A stretch of DNA of 64,000 nt from Arthrobacter sp. Soil762 (GTDB lineage: Bacteria; Actinomycetota; Actinomycetes; Actinomycetales; Micrococcaceae), in assembly GCF_001428335.1 (NCBI RefSeq), contig NZ_LMSG01000019.1, positions 248,075 through 312,074 of the forward strand, read 5' to 3'. Below the pieces are notes generated by a model, which was given only the letters and a program-made list of their open reading frames with translations, was not told the origin of the DNA and made no database searches. Of the stretch, positions 52,685-60,387 are shown piece after piece (position 1 is the first letter of the stretch; each line of letters opens with the position of its first letter). A program made the position numbers and the translations under genes.

Positions 52685-53555
52685 CTTCGGTTATCTCACA
52701 CTGCCGTTAGAGGAAGTATCCACTCTCGCTTGGGAAATTTCTGTGGGAGATTCTCCTCTTTCTGAGGAGGATACCGCGGCCGAAGATTGGACGTACTACG
52801 ACGACATAATGGTTAAATGCACATTTGAGTTGGATCTTCAGTCGACACTGCGCCGACTACGGCTTCCAGCCAGCGCAGGCTTAGGCGCAGTGATTGTCGC
52901 TAGATCCACGGGAACGCCTCTCATTATGAGATCGGACGTCCGCAGCGTGCGCAGCGGCCGGCAACAAATCTATTTGACCGTTCCGGGAAGTCAGATTTCC
53001 GGAGGCTTAACTCTTGATTTTCAGATGTCGCTCCTCGAGCCCGGTCGGACCGTGGAGAGTCCCTTTGCGCCCAAAAAAATCGGGAACACGGTCTTCCGGG
53101 TGGAACGGAAGATTCTGCTGGAGGGAATAGCGCCACGGTTGCCAATGCTGCCGGTGAGCTTTGCCGACCATGGCATCGTAGGTTCCGAAAGCTCTCTGTG
53201 GTGGCTCCGGCTGTCTACCCATGACCTGACGGCCAGTGCCTCTTCCGCCATTTGGTTGTGGCTGAATGTTGACAACCCATTCATTGTGCGGATGTTGGAG
53301 GTCCCCGATTCTCCGGAATCGGAAATGTGGCTGCGTTTTCTCGAAATTGATTTCATGCGTCAACTCCTTCGCCAGGCTTTAAGTAACGATGAGTTGAGCC
53401 TCCAAGTTCCATATCCGGAGGAATCGCTGGGGTGTGTTCTGAGCAGCTTGGTCACTCTGTTGGGAAATTCACTGGATCAGCTCCGGCAACGTTACGAGGA
53501 GGATCCGGGTCGTTTGGAAGCGGAACTGCAAGCCAAGGTTGGTGGAGTAAAGTGA
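52671..53555 (+). CDS. Unknown protein in the Z1 defence operon
   Basis: 294 residues. Beta-rich N-terminal half (IMVKCTFELDLQSTLRRLRL, RQQIYLTVPGSQISGGLTLD), helical C-terminus (FLEIDFMRQLLRQALSNDEL, LLGNSLDQLRQRYEEDP). No catalytic motif or membrane segment. The start overlaps the GHKL gene by 14 bases and the stop overlaps the next gene by 4 (GTGA), so it is an integral operon member, possibly a structural or target-recognition subunit. Confidence 0.7.
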   Translation: MQAISFGYLTLPLEEVSTLAWEISVGDSPLSEEDTAAEDWTYYDDIMVKCTFELDLQSTLRRLRLPASAGLGAVIVARSTGTPLIMRSDVRSVRSGRQQIYLTVPGSQISGGLTLDFQMSLLEPGRTVESPFAPKKIGNTVFRVERKILLEGIAPRLPMLPVSFADHGIVGSESSLWWLRLSTHDLTASASSAIWLWLNVDNPFIVRMLEVPDSPESEMWLRFLEIDFMRQLLRQALSNDELSLQVPYPEESLGCVLSSLVTLLGNSLDQLRQRYEEDPGRLEAELQAKVGGVK

Positions 53556-54403
53556 CCGCGGAGAAAGCCTTGTTGTGCTACCCACGCATGGCACTGTACG
53601 ACTCTTCCCTGTCATGGGAGTTGTTGCGTTCACAGAGTTTGTCGGAGATTGGTTTGTCCATTGACTTAACCAATATTCAAGCGCCGTATTATCCCCTGGC
53701 TCGCCAGCGCGCCGGCGCAGAGGAGCTGACGAGTCTCAGAACAAAGATACTGGGCATTGCTGAAGGTTTTGGTTTCCCCTCGGCGGTAAGCAGCAAGGTA
53801 TTAGTTGAGTTCGACCGAAGCGTTGGGCCTGAAGTTCACGCTCAGATGGCCATAATGCCCGCTGACGCCTCTGCGATAGATGTTTGGAACTTCATCAATA
53901 CGGCCGTTGTTCCTGATGTCGTCCTCTGGCGATATGGACGATTCAACGTACAGAACAAGAAGTGGAACATCTCCGAGGATCGCCTGTTCGACATGACCCG
54001 GACGACCATCGGACGACTTTGGTGGAGAGTTCATCTTCTCGGGCCCGAGTTGGCTGGCCGGCTGGGTGAGGATGAGGTTGTCAACCTGTTGGAGAAGCCG
54101 CGGATTGGCGGCTATCCGCTTCTTTCGCGAGCGATGGGGGCACACCTATTAGCTTTCGCCTCAGAAACGAACACGGGCCGGCGCATGGAACTTTTCCGAG
54201 ATGCCACGAAAAGGCTCCTGCGCAAGATGGCAGTCCAATCTGTGTTCGTTATGTCATCCCAGCAGGTGGACGTATTCGTCACATCATTATTCTTAGAATC
54301 AGCTTCAGCTTTGGGCATTTCCCCAGTGGAGGTTTCCATAGAAACTCTCAGCGCCCGTGATTATAAGCACAGACTATTTGCGACTGAATGGCCTATGTCC
54401 TGA
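53552..54403 (+). CDS. DUF6339-like protein in the Z1 defence operon
   Basis: 283 residues from the GTG at 53552, which overlaps the previous stop. ALLCYPRMALYDSSLSWELL, DVWNFINTAVVPDVVLWRYG and NIRRTTIGRLWWR-type segments resemble DUF6339 proteins that I associate with Z1/DUF4420 operons, although I cannot verify that by search. It is mostly helical and lacks a known catalytic motif. It is the last gene of the rightward operon and meets the convergent methyltransferase 42 bases later. Confidence 0.65.
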   Translation: MTAEKALLCYPRMALYDSSLSWELLRSQSLSEIGLSIDLTNIQAPYYPLARQRAGAEELTSLRTKILGIAEGFGFPSAVSSKVLVEFDRSVGPEVHAQMAIMPADASAIDVWNFINTAVVPDVVLWRYGRFNVQNKKWNISEDRLFDMTRTTIGRLWWRVHLLGPELAGRLGEDEVVNLLEKPRIGGYPLLSRAMGAHLLAFASETNTGRRMELFRDATKRLLRKMAVQSVFVMSSQQVDVFVTSLFLESASALGISPVEVSIETLSARDYKHRLFATEWPMS

Positions 54404-54445
54404 CCATCAAAGACACACTGCCATCCGTTGCCGACGAAAAAGGCG

Positions 54446-55900
54446 CTAAAGGGCCCCTAACATGTCAGCAACAACGTCACCAATCTGCTTAGAAAGCAAA
54501 GGCGGCACGGCATTTCCCACCTGGTGAAATTGCTGTGTCCTGGCCCCTTCGAAGAAGTAATTATCGGGGAAGGATTGGAGGCGCGCGGCTTCTCGCACGG
54601 TGAAGCTGCGGTTCTGCTGTGGATCTGGGTGAATGTAGTAGTGCCCGTCTTTGGAAATGTGTGAGACCACCGTCGTCGCGGGCGTATCCCAGACCTGCAC
54701 TCGGAAGCGATCTGTGAAAGGGGTGCGTTCCCGGCCAACGTTGCTGTGCTCAGGATGCAACGAAACTGGCAGGTCTGTGTACTTGGGGCTTTTGCCCAAT
54801 CTTTCGGCGAGTTCCGCCATCACCCGGTACCGAGCAAGGTCGGAAACCATGTGAGGACGTGGATCATGCTGTATCGGCGCGGAGAGTGACGCTTCATGAA
54901 TCCACGCTTCATACTCGTCCATAGCCAACGTGCCGGCTTTCAGGGGCTCATGCTTGGACACTGAATCCATCCGGCGGACCGAGTCAAGTGCTTTGTTCTG
55001 GACCGCTACCCAGTCCTGATCGATTTTAGGCCTTCTCTTTGAAGTCTTCGCACGCACGCTAGGCATGGTCTGCAGTGCGGCTCGAACCGTAACTGGTCCA
55101 TCGGCCCTCTTGAGAGAACTACGTGGAAGGCGCCCCGCAACGTCGCTTCGAACTCCGAGCAAAATCACGCGGTGCCGTTTCTGAGGCACACCGTACTCTT
55201 CGGAACGAATGATGAAGTCTGACGGGTCCAATTCTCGGGGTTCGGCATCAACCACTAATGAACGGATCTCGTAGCTAGCACCGCCGGGTAGGCGCTTAAG
55301 GTCTTCGAGAATCGTTTGGAACATGCTGCTGTCGCCGTTTCTTGACGAGAGGAGCCCTTTGACATTCTCCATGACAAAGATCGTGGGCTTGAACTTGCCC
55401 AGGATGTGAAGGTACTCACGGTAAAGGAAATGCTTGTGGTCGGACGCGAACGACTCATCGCCGGTCCTCCGGGACCGCCCAGCGAGGGAATACGCTTGAC
55501 ACGGGGGGCCGCCAATGAGTGCCCAGTGTCCTCGTTCATTCTCTGGTCCGAGCTGGCGCTCGATAAAGTTGTCCACCTCGGGGCGATTGTCCTCTCCGAG
55601 TTCGACCTGGTAGACGTGGGTCTTGGCCGCTAAGTAGGCTTCTTTGAAGTCGCCAGTGAGCACGGATTGCCATGTCTGCTTGCCCTCGATGTAATCGAAG
55701 TAGGGTCGCAGATCTCCTCCAGACCGAACGAGCTCTCGGTATGTCGCTCGCAACCTGAGTGTCTGACAGGCAAGGCTATCCATCTCAAACGACGCCAAGG
55801 TTTTAAAGACGTAGGCCCCTCGTTCGTCTCTAACACTTGAGAATCCTTCATTCAGGCCTCCCGGCCCGGCGAAGAGATCGATAATTGGAAACACATGCAC
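54446..55900 (-). CDS. DNA (cytosine-5) methyltransferase
   Basis: 484 residues, transferring methyl groups to C5 of cytosine in a specific site. All main motifs are in order: I DLFAGPGGLNEGF (8-20), IV GGPPCQAYS with catalytic C134, VI FVMENVKGLL, VIII QKRHRVILLGVR, and X GNAVPPLLSKQIG near the end. The target-recognition region lies between VIII and X. It is convergent with the Z1 operon, so it is transcribed separately; it most likely marks host DNA so that the Z1/GHKL/nuclease proteins spare it. The recognition sequence cannot be read from the protein. Confidence 0.92.
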   Translation of the reverse strand: MHVFPIIDLFAGPGGLNEGFSSVRDERGAYVFKTLASFEMDSLACQTLRLRATYRELVRSGGDLRPYFDYIEGKQTWQSVLTGDFKEAYLAAKTHVYQVELGEDNRPEVDNFIERQLGPENERGHWALIGGPPCQAYSLAGRSRRTGDESFASDHKHFLYREYLHILGKFKPTIFVMENVKGLLSSRNGDSSMFQTILEDLKRLPGGASYEIRSLVVDAEPRELDPSDFIIRSEEYGVPQKRHRVILLGVRSDVAGRLPRSSLKRADGPVTVRAALQTMPSVRAKTSKRRPKIDQDWVAVQNKALDSVRRMDSVSKHEPLKAGTLAMDEYEAWIHEASLSAPIQHDPRPHMVSDLARYRVMAELAERLGKSPKYTDLPVSLHPEHSNVGRERTPFTDRFRVQVWDTPATTVVSHISKDGHYYIHPDPQQNRSFTVREAARLQSFPDNYFFEGARTQQFHQVGNAVPPLLSKQIGDVVADMLGAL

Positions 55901-56039
55901 CCCTTGATATCCGACACTCCAGGATACCAGGCTGAACCGACAATCTACCTATCGTCCCCGTCAGAGTTGGATGCGTGGGCCTTGATCGGAGTGCGCCGCG
56001 ACTCAGACCTTTGTTTCAGCCGTCGGTCGGAGCAGTCCG

Positions 56040-56728
56040 GCGCAAATGGTACTCCGACTGTCTTGGACGCCCTAGATGCAGACCTTCTGGTGCCGTTCCA
56101 CTATTCGGCGTCTCGGACGACGTCGACCTGAGCCAGCTGGAATGGAAGCGTGGCAACTACGACACCACCCAACTCAGCAATCTCTACACCTGCAGCGACG
56201 CCCGCGCTGCGAACGTGATCCGCGAACTCCGCGACAAGGTCACAAACCCAGACCTGGTGCGGGCCATCGGCTTCTGCGTCTCAGTCCAGCACGCCCATTA
56301 CATGGCCGAGGTGTTCAACCGTGCCGGGATCGTTTCCGTCGCCGTCGATGGAGGCACCAACGATGCCGACCGAGCAACTGCGCTGGAACGCCTCGGTCAA
56401 CGGGAGATCAACCGCATTTTTGCCGTCGACCTTTTCAACGAAGGCCTGGACCTGCCGCAGGTGGACACCATCCTGCTGCTTCGGCCGACGCAGAGCGCCA
56501 CGATCTTCCTGCAGCAGCTGGGCCGGGGGGCTGCGCCGTGCCGAGGGCAAGGCGGTGCTGACCGTCATGGTTTTCATCGGCCAGCAGCGCCGAGAGTTCC
56601 GCTTCGATCTGCGCTACCGGGCGCTGACCGGCTATGGGCGGAAGGAGCTGGAGAAAGCCGTCGAAGATGACCCATCCGAGTCCGCTCGGATGGGGGTTTC
56701 GACGTTGTTTGAGCGGTACGCTCCTTGA
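56040..56728 (+). pseudogene. Relic of a superfamily 2 helicase (DUF3427-type)
   Basis: Translated pieces in shifting frames: SGANGTPTVLDALDADLLVP, then VSDDVDLSQLEWKRGNYDTT, IGFCVSVQHAHYMAEVFNRA, INRIFAVDLFNEGLDLPQVD and TILLLRPTQSATIFLQQLGRG. The C-terminus EGKAVLTVMVFIGQQRREFR is in another frame after the G6 run near 56528. These match the C-terminal helicase domain of large SSL2-like helicases; the N-terminal ~500 residues are gone. Frameshifts near 56102 and 56528 make it inactive. The stretch 55901-56040 has nothing else. Confidence 0.75.
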
Positions 56729-56822
56729 AGCTGAAGGCGCGCAAAACACATGGTTGTGAACAAACGATGTTCTGGCGCGTCTAGAGAGCAGCAGTGGGTG
56801 ATAGCTCCAACGTCGGCTTTTG

Positions 56823-57707
56823 CTAACCTCTTTGCGTTGTATCGATGGGGAAAGGAATGCTCACTGGACCTACATCTGGGAACTGTACTTCGTGAAGCCG
56901 TTGATAGACCCTTTCCGGCAAAGGAACGGCCACGTCCTCGGTCCAGTAGTGTTCGGGTGCGGCGCGTACGATCAGCCGGGAACCGTCTCGCTCGAAGTAC
57001 CGCAGGTCTCCGTTAAAAACGTAACTGTCGCGGACGTTCATGCCAAGGTCCTGCACCCAAAACTTGAAATTGAAAAGCCACGTGTTTGGGTCGTGAATTT
57101 CCTCCTCAGTTGTTAGCATTTCAGGCGTCCAGACCCGCTCCCATGCGTGCGACGCTTTCTTGTGCGGCGGGACGATTATGTCTCTTCCAGGCGGCTGAGC
57201 CTCAAGTTCGCCTAGTGCAGCATTAACGATGCTGATGCGAGCAATTTGATCGGAAACATTTTGAAAGTGAATGACGAGCCTAAGCCGGAACTGAAGCTTG
57301 CGTTGCGCTTCCTCCGTATAGGTCTCCTCGACGTACCGTTGGAACGTCCACGTAGAGAAGTCGTCAGTCTTATATAGCCTGAGTCCCGCGGAGCGCCTCA
57401 TGTTTGCTGTCGCAAGGATCGTCGGGGCGAGCCGATCTAGTCGTGATTCTGCAAAGTTTCGGTAGGAATCGTCCGCTTCCTTACGTTGTCTTGCCGCAAC
57501 CACTTGTGCGAGACGAGCTTCCTCGTGGGCCACGTCGAGGGATGCCTTGCCGATCCTTACCTGCTCGTCCGAAGCCTCGGCCTGCTGTTTGGTCCACTTA
57601 GCGGCCTGGCCTGCAAAATAGCCTGCAGTGACGGCTGCGGCCAGAGTCAGGACCGAGGTAACCGCCACGATCCAATTGGGGATTCCTTCTCCCACGAGGT
57701 CTACCAT
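56823..57707 (-). CDS. Membrane-anchored coiled-coil protein, unknown function
   Basis: 294 residues from the ATG at 57707. One N-terminal membrane segment (WIVAVTSVLTLAAAVTAGYF), then a charged helical stretch (QAEASDEQVRIGKASLDVAH EEARLA) likely forming a coiled coil, then a beta-rich soluble domain (LVIHFQNVSDQIARISIVNA, ALGELEAQPPGRDIIVPPHK). Similar single-helix plus coiled-coil proteins are frequent accessory genes of unknown role. The low GC relative to the flanks suggests acquisition. Confidence 0.6.
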   Translation of the reverse strand: MVDLVGEGIPNWIVAVTSVLTLAAAVTAGYFAGQAAKWTKQQAEASDEQVRIGKASLDVAHEEARLAQVVAARQRKEADDSYRNFAESRLDRLAPTILATANMRRSAGLRLYKTDDFSTWTFQRYVEETYTEEAQRKLQFRLRLVIHFQNVSDQIARISIVNAALGELEAQPPGRDIIVPPHKKASHAWERVWTPEMLTTEEEIHDPNTWLFNFKFWVQDLGMNVRDSYVFNGDLRYFERDGSRLIVRAAPEHYWTEDVAVPLPERVYQRLHEVQFPDVGPVSIPFPIDTTQRG

Positions 57708-57803
57708 GCAACTGACGTTATTCCAGGCCCCCAAAACGTGCTGGTCGCGACACGGACTTGAGCGCTGATGTCCTGATATCTCATTCCTTCATTTGAATGA
57801 GAT

Positions 57804-57876
57804 GGTCTTGTAGCTCAGGGGATAGTGCGGCTCTTCGACTTAGCGTTGGTCGCGGGTTCGATTCCCGCCAAGGATT
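57804..57876 (+). pseudogene. tRNA-like relic
   Basis: The D-arm sequence TAGCTCAGGGGATAGTGC and the T-arm GCGGGTTCGATTCCCGC with loop TTCGATT are tRNA-like and correctly spaced, and the resemblance is to actinobacterial arginine/valine tRNAs. The acceptor stem (GGTCTTG against CAAGGAT) and the anticodon stem contain mismatches, and position 33 does not give a U with any sensible anticodon. It therefore looks like a decayed tRNA or the remnant half of an integration site rather than a working gene. Confidence 0.5.
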
Positions 57877-57915
57877 AGAGGGACACTGAGCGGCTCGGTA
57901 GCCCGGCGTCCCTCT
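57877..57915 (+). terminator. Hairpin after the tRNA-like relic
   Basis: AGAGGGAC (57877-57884) and GTCCCTCT (57908-57915) form an 8-bp stem, followed by TTCTTTGG. It lies immediately after the tRNA-like sequence, as a tRNA terminator would. Confidence 0.65.
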
Positions 57916-57955
57916 TTCTTTGGTGCGGCCAACACCAGATCTGACGCCATCTTGC

Positions 57956-58002
57956 CGGTTTCGACAGTTCAAGAAGCGCGGTTTCGACAGGCTCAACCAC
58001 CG
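57956..58002. repeat. Dispersed actinobacterial intergenic repeat element
   Basis: GGTTTCGACAGGCTCAACCA (57980-57999) followed by CCG, with a partial copy CGGTTTCGACAG at 57956-57967, resembles the short repeats scattered between genes of Arthrobacter and related genera. Only one arm is present here, so no dyad is formed. Its role is unknown. Confidence 0.5.
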
Positions 58003-58016
58003 AACATGGGCAGCTC

Positions 58017-58620
58017 TCATCCGGGCGTCGTGAGGTGCGGGTTCCAGGCCATGGTCGGGTCCGTAGTGGAGCCCGTGCCGTCTCCGGTGGAGGTGATGGA
58101 GGTGCAGACCAGTTCGGAGCCGACCACGGGGGAGGTGGGGTCCTTGTAGTCGACTTTGATGTCGTTGGCCCAGTTGCGGTGCACGTCGCCGGTGAGGACG
58201 ACAGCGTTGCGGACGTTGGCGTCCACCCAGCCTTGGGTGATGCGGCGGCGGGAGGAGGCGTAGCCGTCCCACCGTCCATGGAGACGTCAACGATCTCCGG
58301 GGCGGCGTTCCCTGTCCTTCTCGGCGAAGAAGATCTGCTGGCCCGGGATGTCCCAGCGCAAGAACGTCACCGAACGCCTCGCCGAGGACCGCACCATCAC
58401 CGGCGCCGAGCAGGAGAAGTGGCTGCTGGACGGCTTCAGGAACTCCACCCAGGTCGTTCCGGTACTGCCGGGTGTCCATCATGTGGAAGTTTGGCCGGCT
58501 GGCCCCACTGGATGGTGCGGTAGATCTTACTGTCGTACCCGGCCGGCACGGACGAGGCCCGAAGCGGCATGTTCTCGAGTAGGCCTGGAACGCGGCGGTG
58601 CGGCGCTGCCGGGCTCCAAA
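58017..58620 (-). pseudogene. Scrambled relic of a PhoD-type alkaline phosphatase
   Basis: On the minus strand, 58017-58226 encodes VVLTGDVHRNWANDIKVDYK and DPTSPVVGSELVCTSITSTG, core PhoD sequence. Near 58285-58350 RWDIPGQQIFFAEKDR precedes it, and 58460-58600 gives NMPLRASSVPAGYDSKIYRT and FHMMDTRQYRND. The expected connecting part TERLAEDRTITGAEQEKWLL is present but on the plus strand at 58366-58440. A short segment has therefore been inverted inside the gene. Frameshifts and missing ends make it inactive. No other gene lies in 57916-58689. Confidence 0.75.
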
Positions 58621-58689
58621 AACCGAGCCATAGTGACACGCTGTTGGAACCTGCATTCAATGTCTGAGGCTCTGGGTACAGTTGCGCAC

Positions 58690-60387
58690 ATGGGGACATC
58701 AGGTTTACTCGAAGAGCGGTACGTCGGCGATATTGAAGGCAGGTTCTTCATCCCCGCCTATCAGCGCGGATATCGGTGGGGCGTTGACGAAGTCACTCGT
58801 CTCCTCGACGATATTGCTGAAAGCCGTGAGCAGTCGTCGTATTATCTGCAGCCGATCGTCGTGAAACGCATGTCCGACGGTCGTTGGGAACTCGTAGACG
58901 GCCAGCAACGACTTACCACCTTGTTCCTGATTCTGCAGGACATCCGCCGATCTTTACCGTCAGCGAATGCGCGGTTCGAGCTCGAGTACGAGACCCGAGG
59001 CGGCAGCCAAAACTATCTGAGGGACCCAGACGAGGTGGGAAGTGCTCTCAACATTGACTTCTTCCACATCCATAAGGCTGCTTCTACGATCAGATCGTGG
59101 TTCGAGGCCCTGGGGTCTGGCGAGATCCAGGCGGCAATCGACTTCTACACCGATCTGTCGCGTCGCGTGAAGGTTATCTGGTACGAGGCGCCCGAAGCGA
59201 CAGATTCAACTGATTTGTTCACCAGGTTGAATATCGGACGCATCCCGCTGACTGACGCTGAACTCGTCAAGGCGCTCCTGCTGACCCGGGCGAAGGGGTT
59301 GGCGGGCCAGCCCGATCGATCGCAGGAGATCGCCGCGCAGTGGGACACATTCGAGCGCGATCTCCGCACGCCCGAGGTTTGGGCATTTCTTACGGGTCAT
59401 GCGAACAGCCAGGCGACTCACATAAGCCTGCTGCTCGACAGCCTTGCGGGTGGGCCGAGGGGACGCGAGCGTCCGGCCTTCCACACGTTTGGAGCGCTGC
59501 GAGCAGAGATCGATGCCAACTACAAGACTTTCTGGAACAGAGTCATTGACCGCCACTCTCTGATCCTCGGTTGGTTCGAGGACCGAGACTTGTTCCATAA
59601 GGTGGGGTATTTAGTCGCGGTAGGTATTCCTTTTGATGAGCTCGTTGTTACCGCGGACGGCAAGTCCAGGAGCAGTTTCGAAGCCACGCTTGACGACAGG
59701 ATCAAGGCGAAATTGGCTCTGACGGATACAGCACTATCTGGGCTGTCCTACGAGAGCGCGGCGGGACGGGAAAAGGCGTCACAGGCACTGCTATTGATGA
59801 ACGTCGAAACAATTCGCAAAATGCAGCATTCCTCGGAGCGATACTCATTCCGTGCGCACGCGGCCGGCACGTGGTCGTTGGAGCACATCCACGCGCAGAA
59901 TGCCGAAGCACTCAATACGGGCGAGCAATGGTCGAGTTGGCTCCGATTACATCGTGACGCTTTAGTCGGCTTGCCGCTCGACGAGAACCGTCGTCGCGAC
60001 ATGATCCGTCGGATCGACGACGCAATCCCGACGATCAGCCGGGAAACGTTCCGGCATCTGGAGCGCGACATCAACACCATTTTTTCTTTTGGTGATGAGG
60101 GAGCGGAGGGTGATGTGCACGTCATTGACAACCTTGCTCTTCTCGATAGCCGGGACAATAGCGCTCTGAGTAATGCGGTCTTCGAAGTGAAGCGGCTCGA
60201 AATACTCCGACGAGACCGCGCGGGTTCGTATGTCCCCGTGTGTACACGAAATGTGTTCCTGAAGTACTACACAGACGAGAGTGCACAGCAGGTCCACTTT
60301 TGGGGAGCATCGGACCGTCGCGCCTATCTCGACGCATTCCGTGTTGAGATCGGCGCGTATCTAACGGAAGAAGTGAGCGAAGCATGA
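58690..60387 (+). CDS. DUF262/DUF1524 protein, GmrSD-like restriction module
   Basis: 565 residues. DUF262 (ParB-like nucleotide-binding fold) is clear from FIPAYQRGYRWGVDEVTRLL at residues ~16-38 and ELVDGQQRLTTLFLILQDI. The C-terminus has the DUF1524 HNH-like nuclease: SLEHIHAQNAEALN and, after the spacer, HVIDNLALLDSRDNSALSNA. This fused layout is that of GmrSD-type type IV restriction enzymes, which cut modified phage DNA. An upstream ATG at 58660 is an alternative start. The stop overlaps the next start (ATGA). Confidence 0.85.
   Translation: MGTSGLLEERYVGDIEGRFFIPAYQRGYRWGVDEVTRLLDDIAESREQSSYYLQPIVVKRMSDGRWELVDGQQRLTTLFLILQDIRRSLPSANARFELEYETRGGSQNYLRDPDEVGSALNIDFFHIHKAASTIRSWFEALGSGEIQAAIDFYTDLSRRVKVIWYEAPEATDSTDLFTRLNIGRIPLTDAELVKALLLTRAKGLAGQPDRSQEIAAQWDTFERDLRTPEVWAFLTGHANSQATHISLLLDSLAGGPRGRERPAFHTFGALRAEIDANYKTFWNRVIDRHSLILGWFEDRDLFHKVGYLVAVGIPFDELVVTADGKSRSSFEATLDDRIKAKLALTDTALSGLSYESAAGREKASQALLLMNVETIRKMQHSSERYSFRAHAAGTWSLEHIHAQNAEALNTGEQWSSWLRLHRDALVGLPLDENRRRDMIRRIDDAIPTISRETFRHLERDINTIFSFGDEGAEGDVHVIDNLALLDSRDNSALSNAVFEVKRLEILRRDRAGSYVPVCTRNVFLKYYTDESAQQVHFWGASDRRAYLDAFRVEIGAYLTEEVSEA

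Noticed and set aside
57804..57876. Functional tRNA (Val GAC or Arg TCG)
   Set aside because: D- and T-arms fit, but the anticodon stem has a mismatch, position 33 is not U for GAC, and the acceptor stem pairs poorly, so it was recorded only as a relic.
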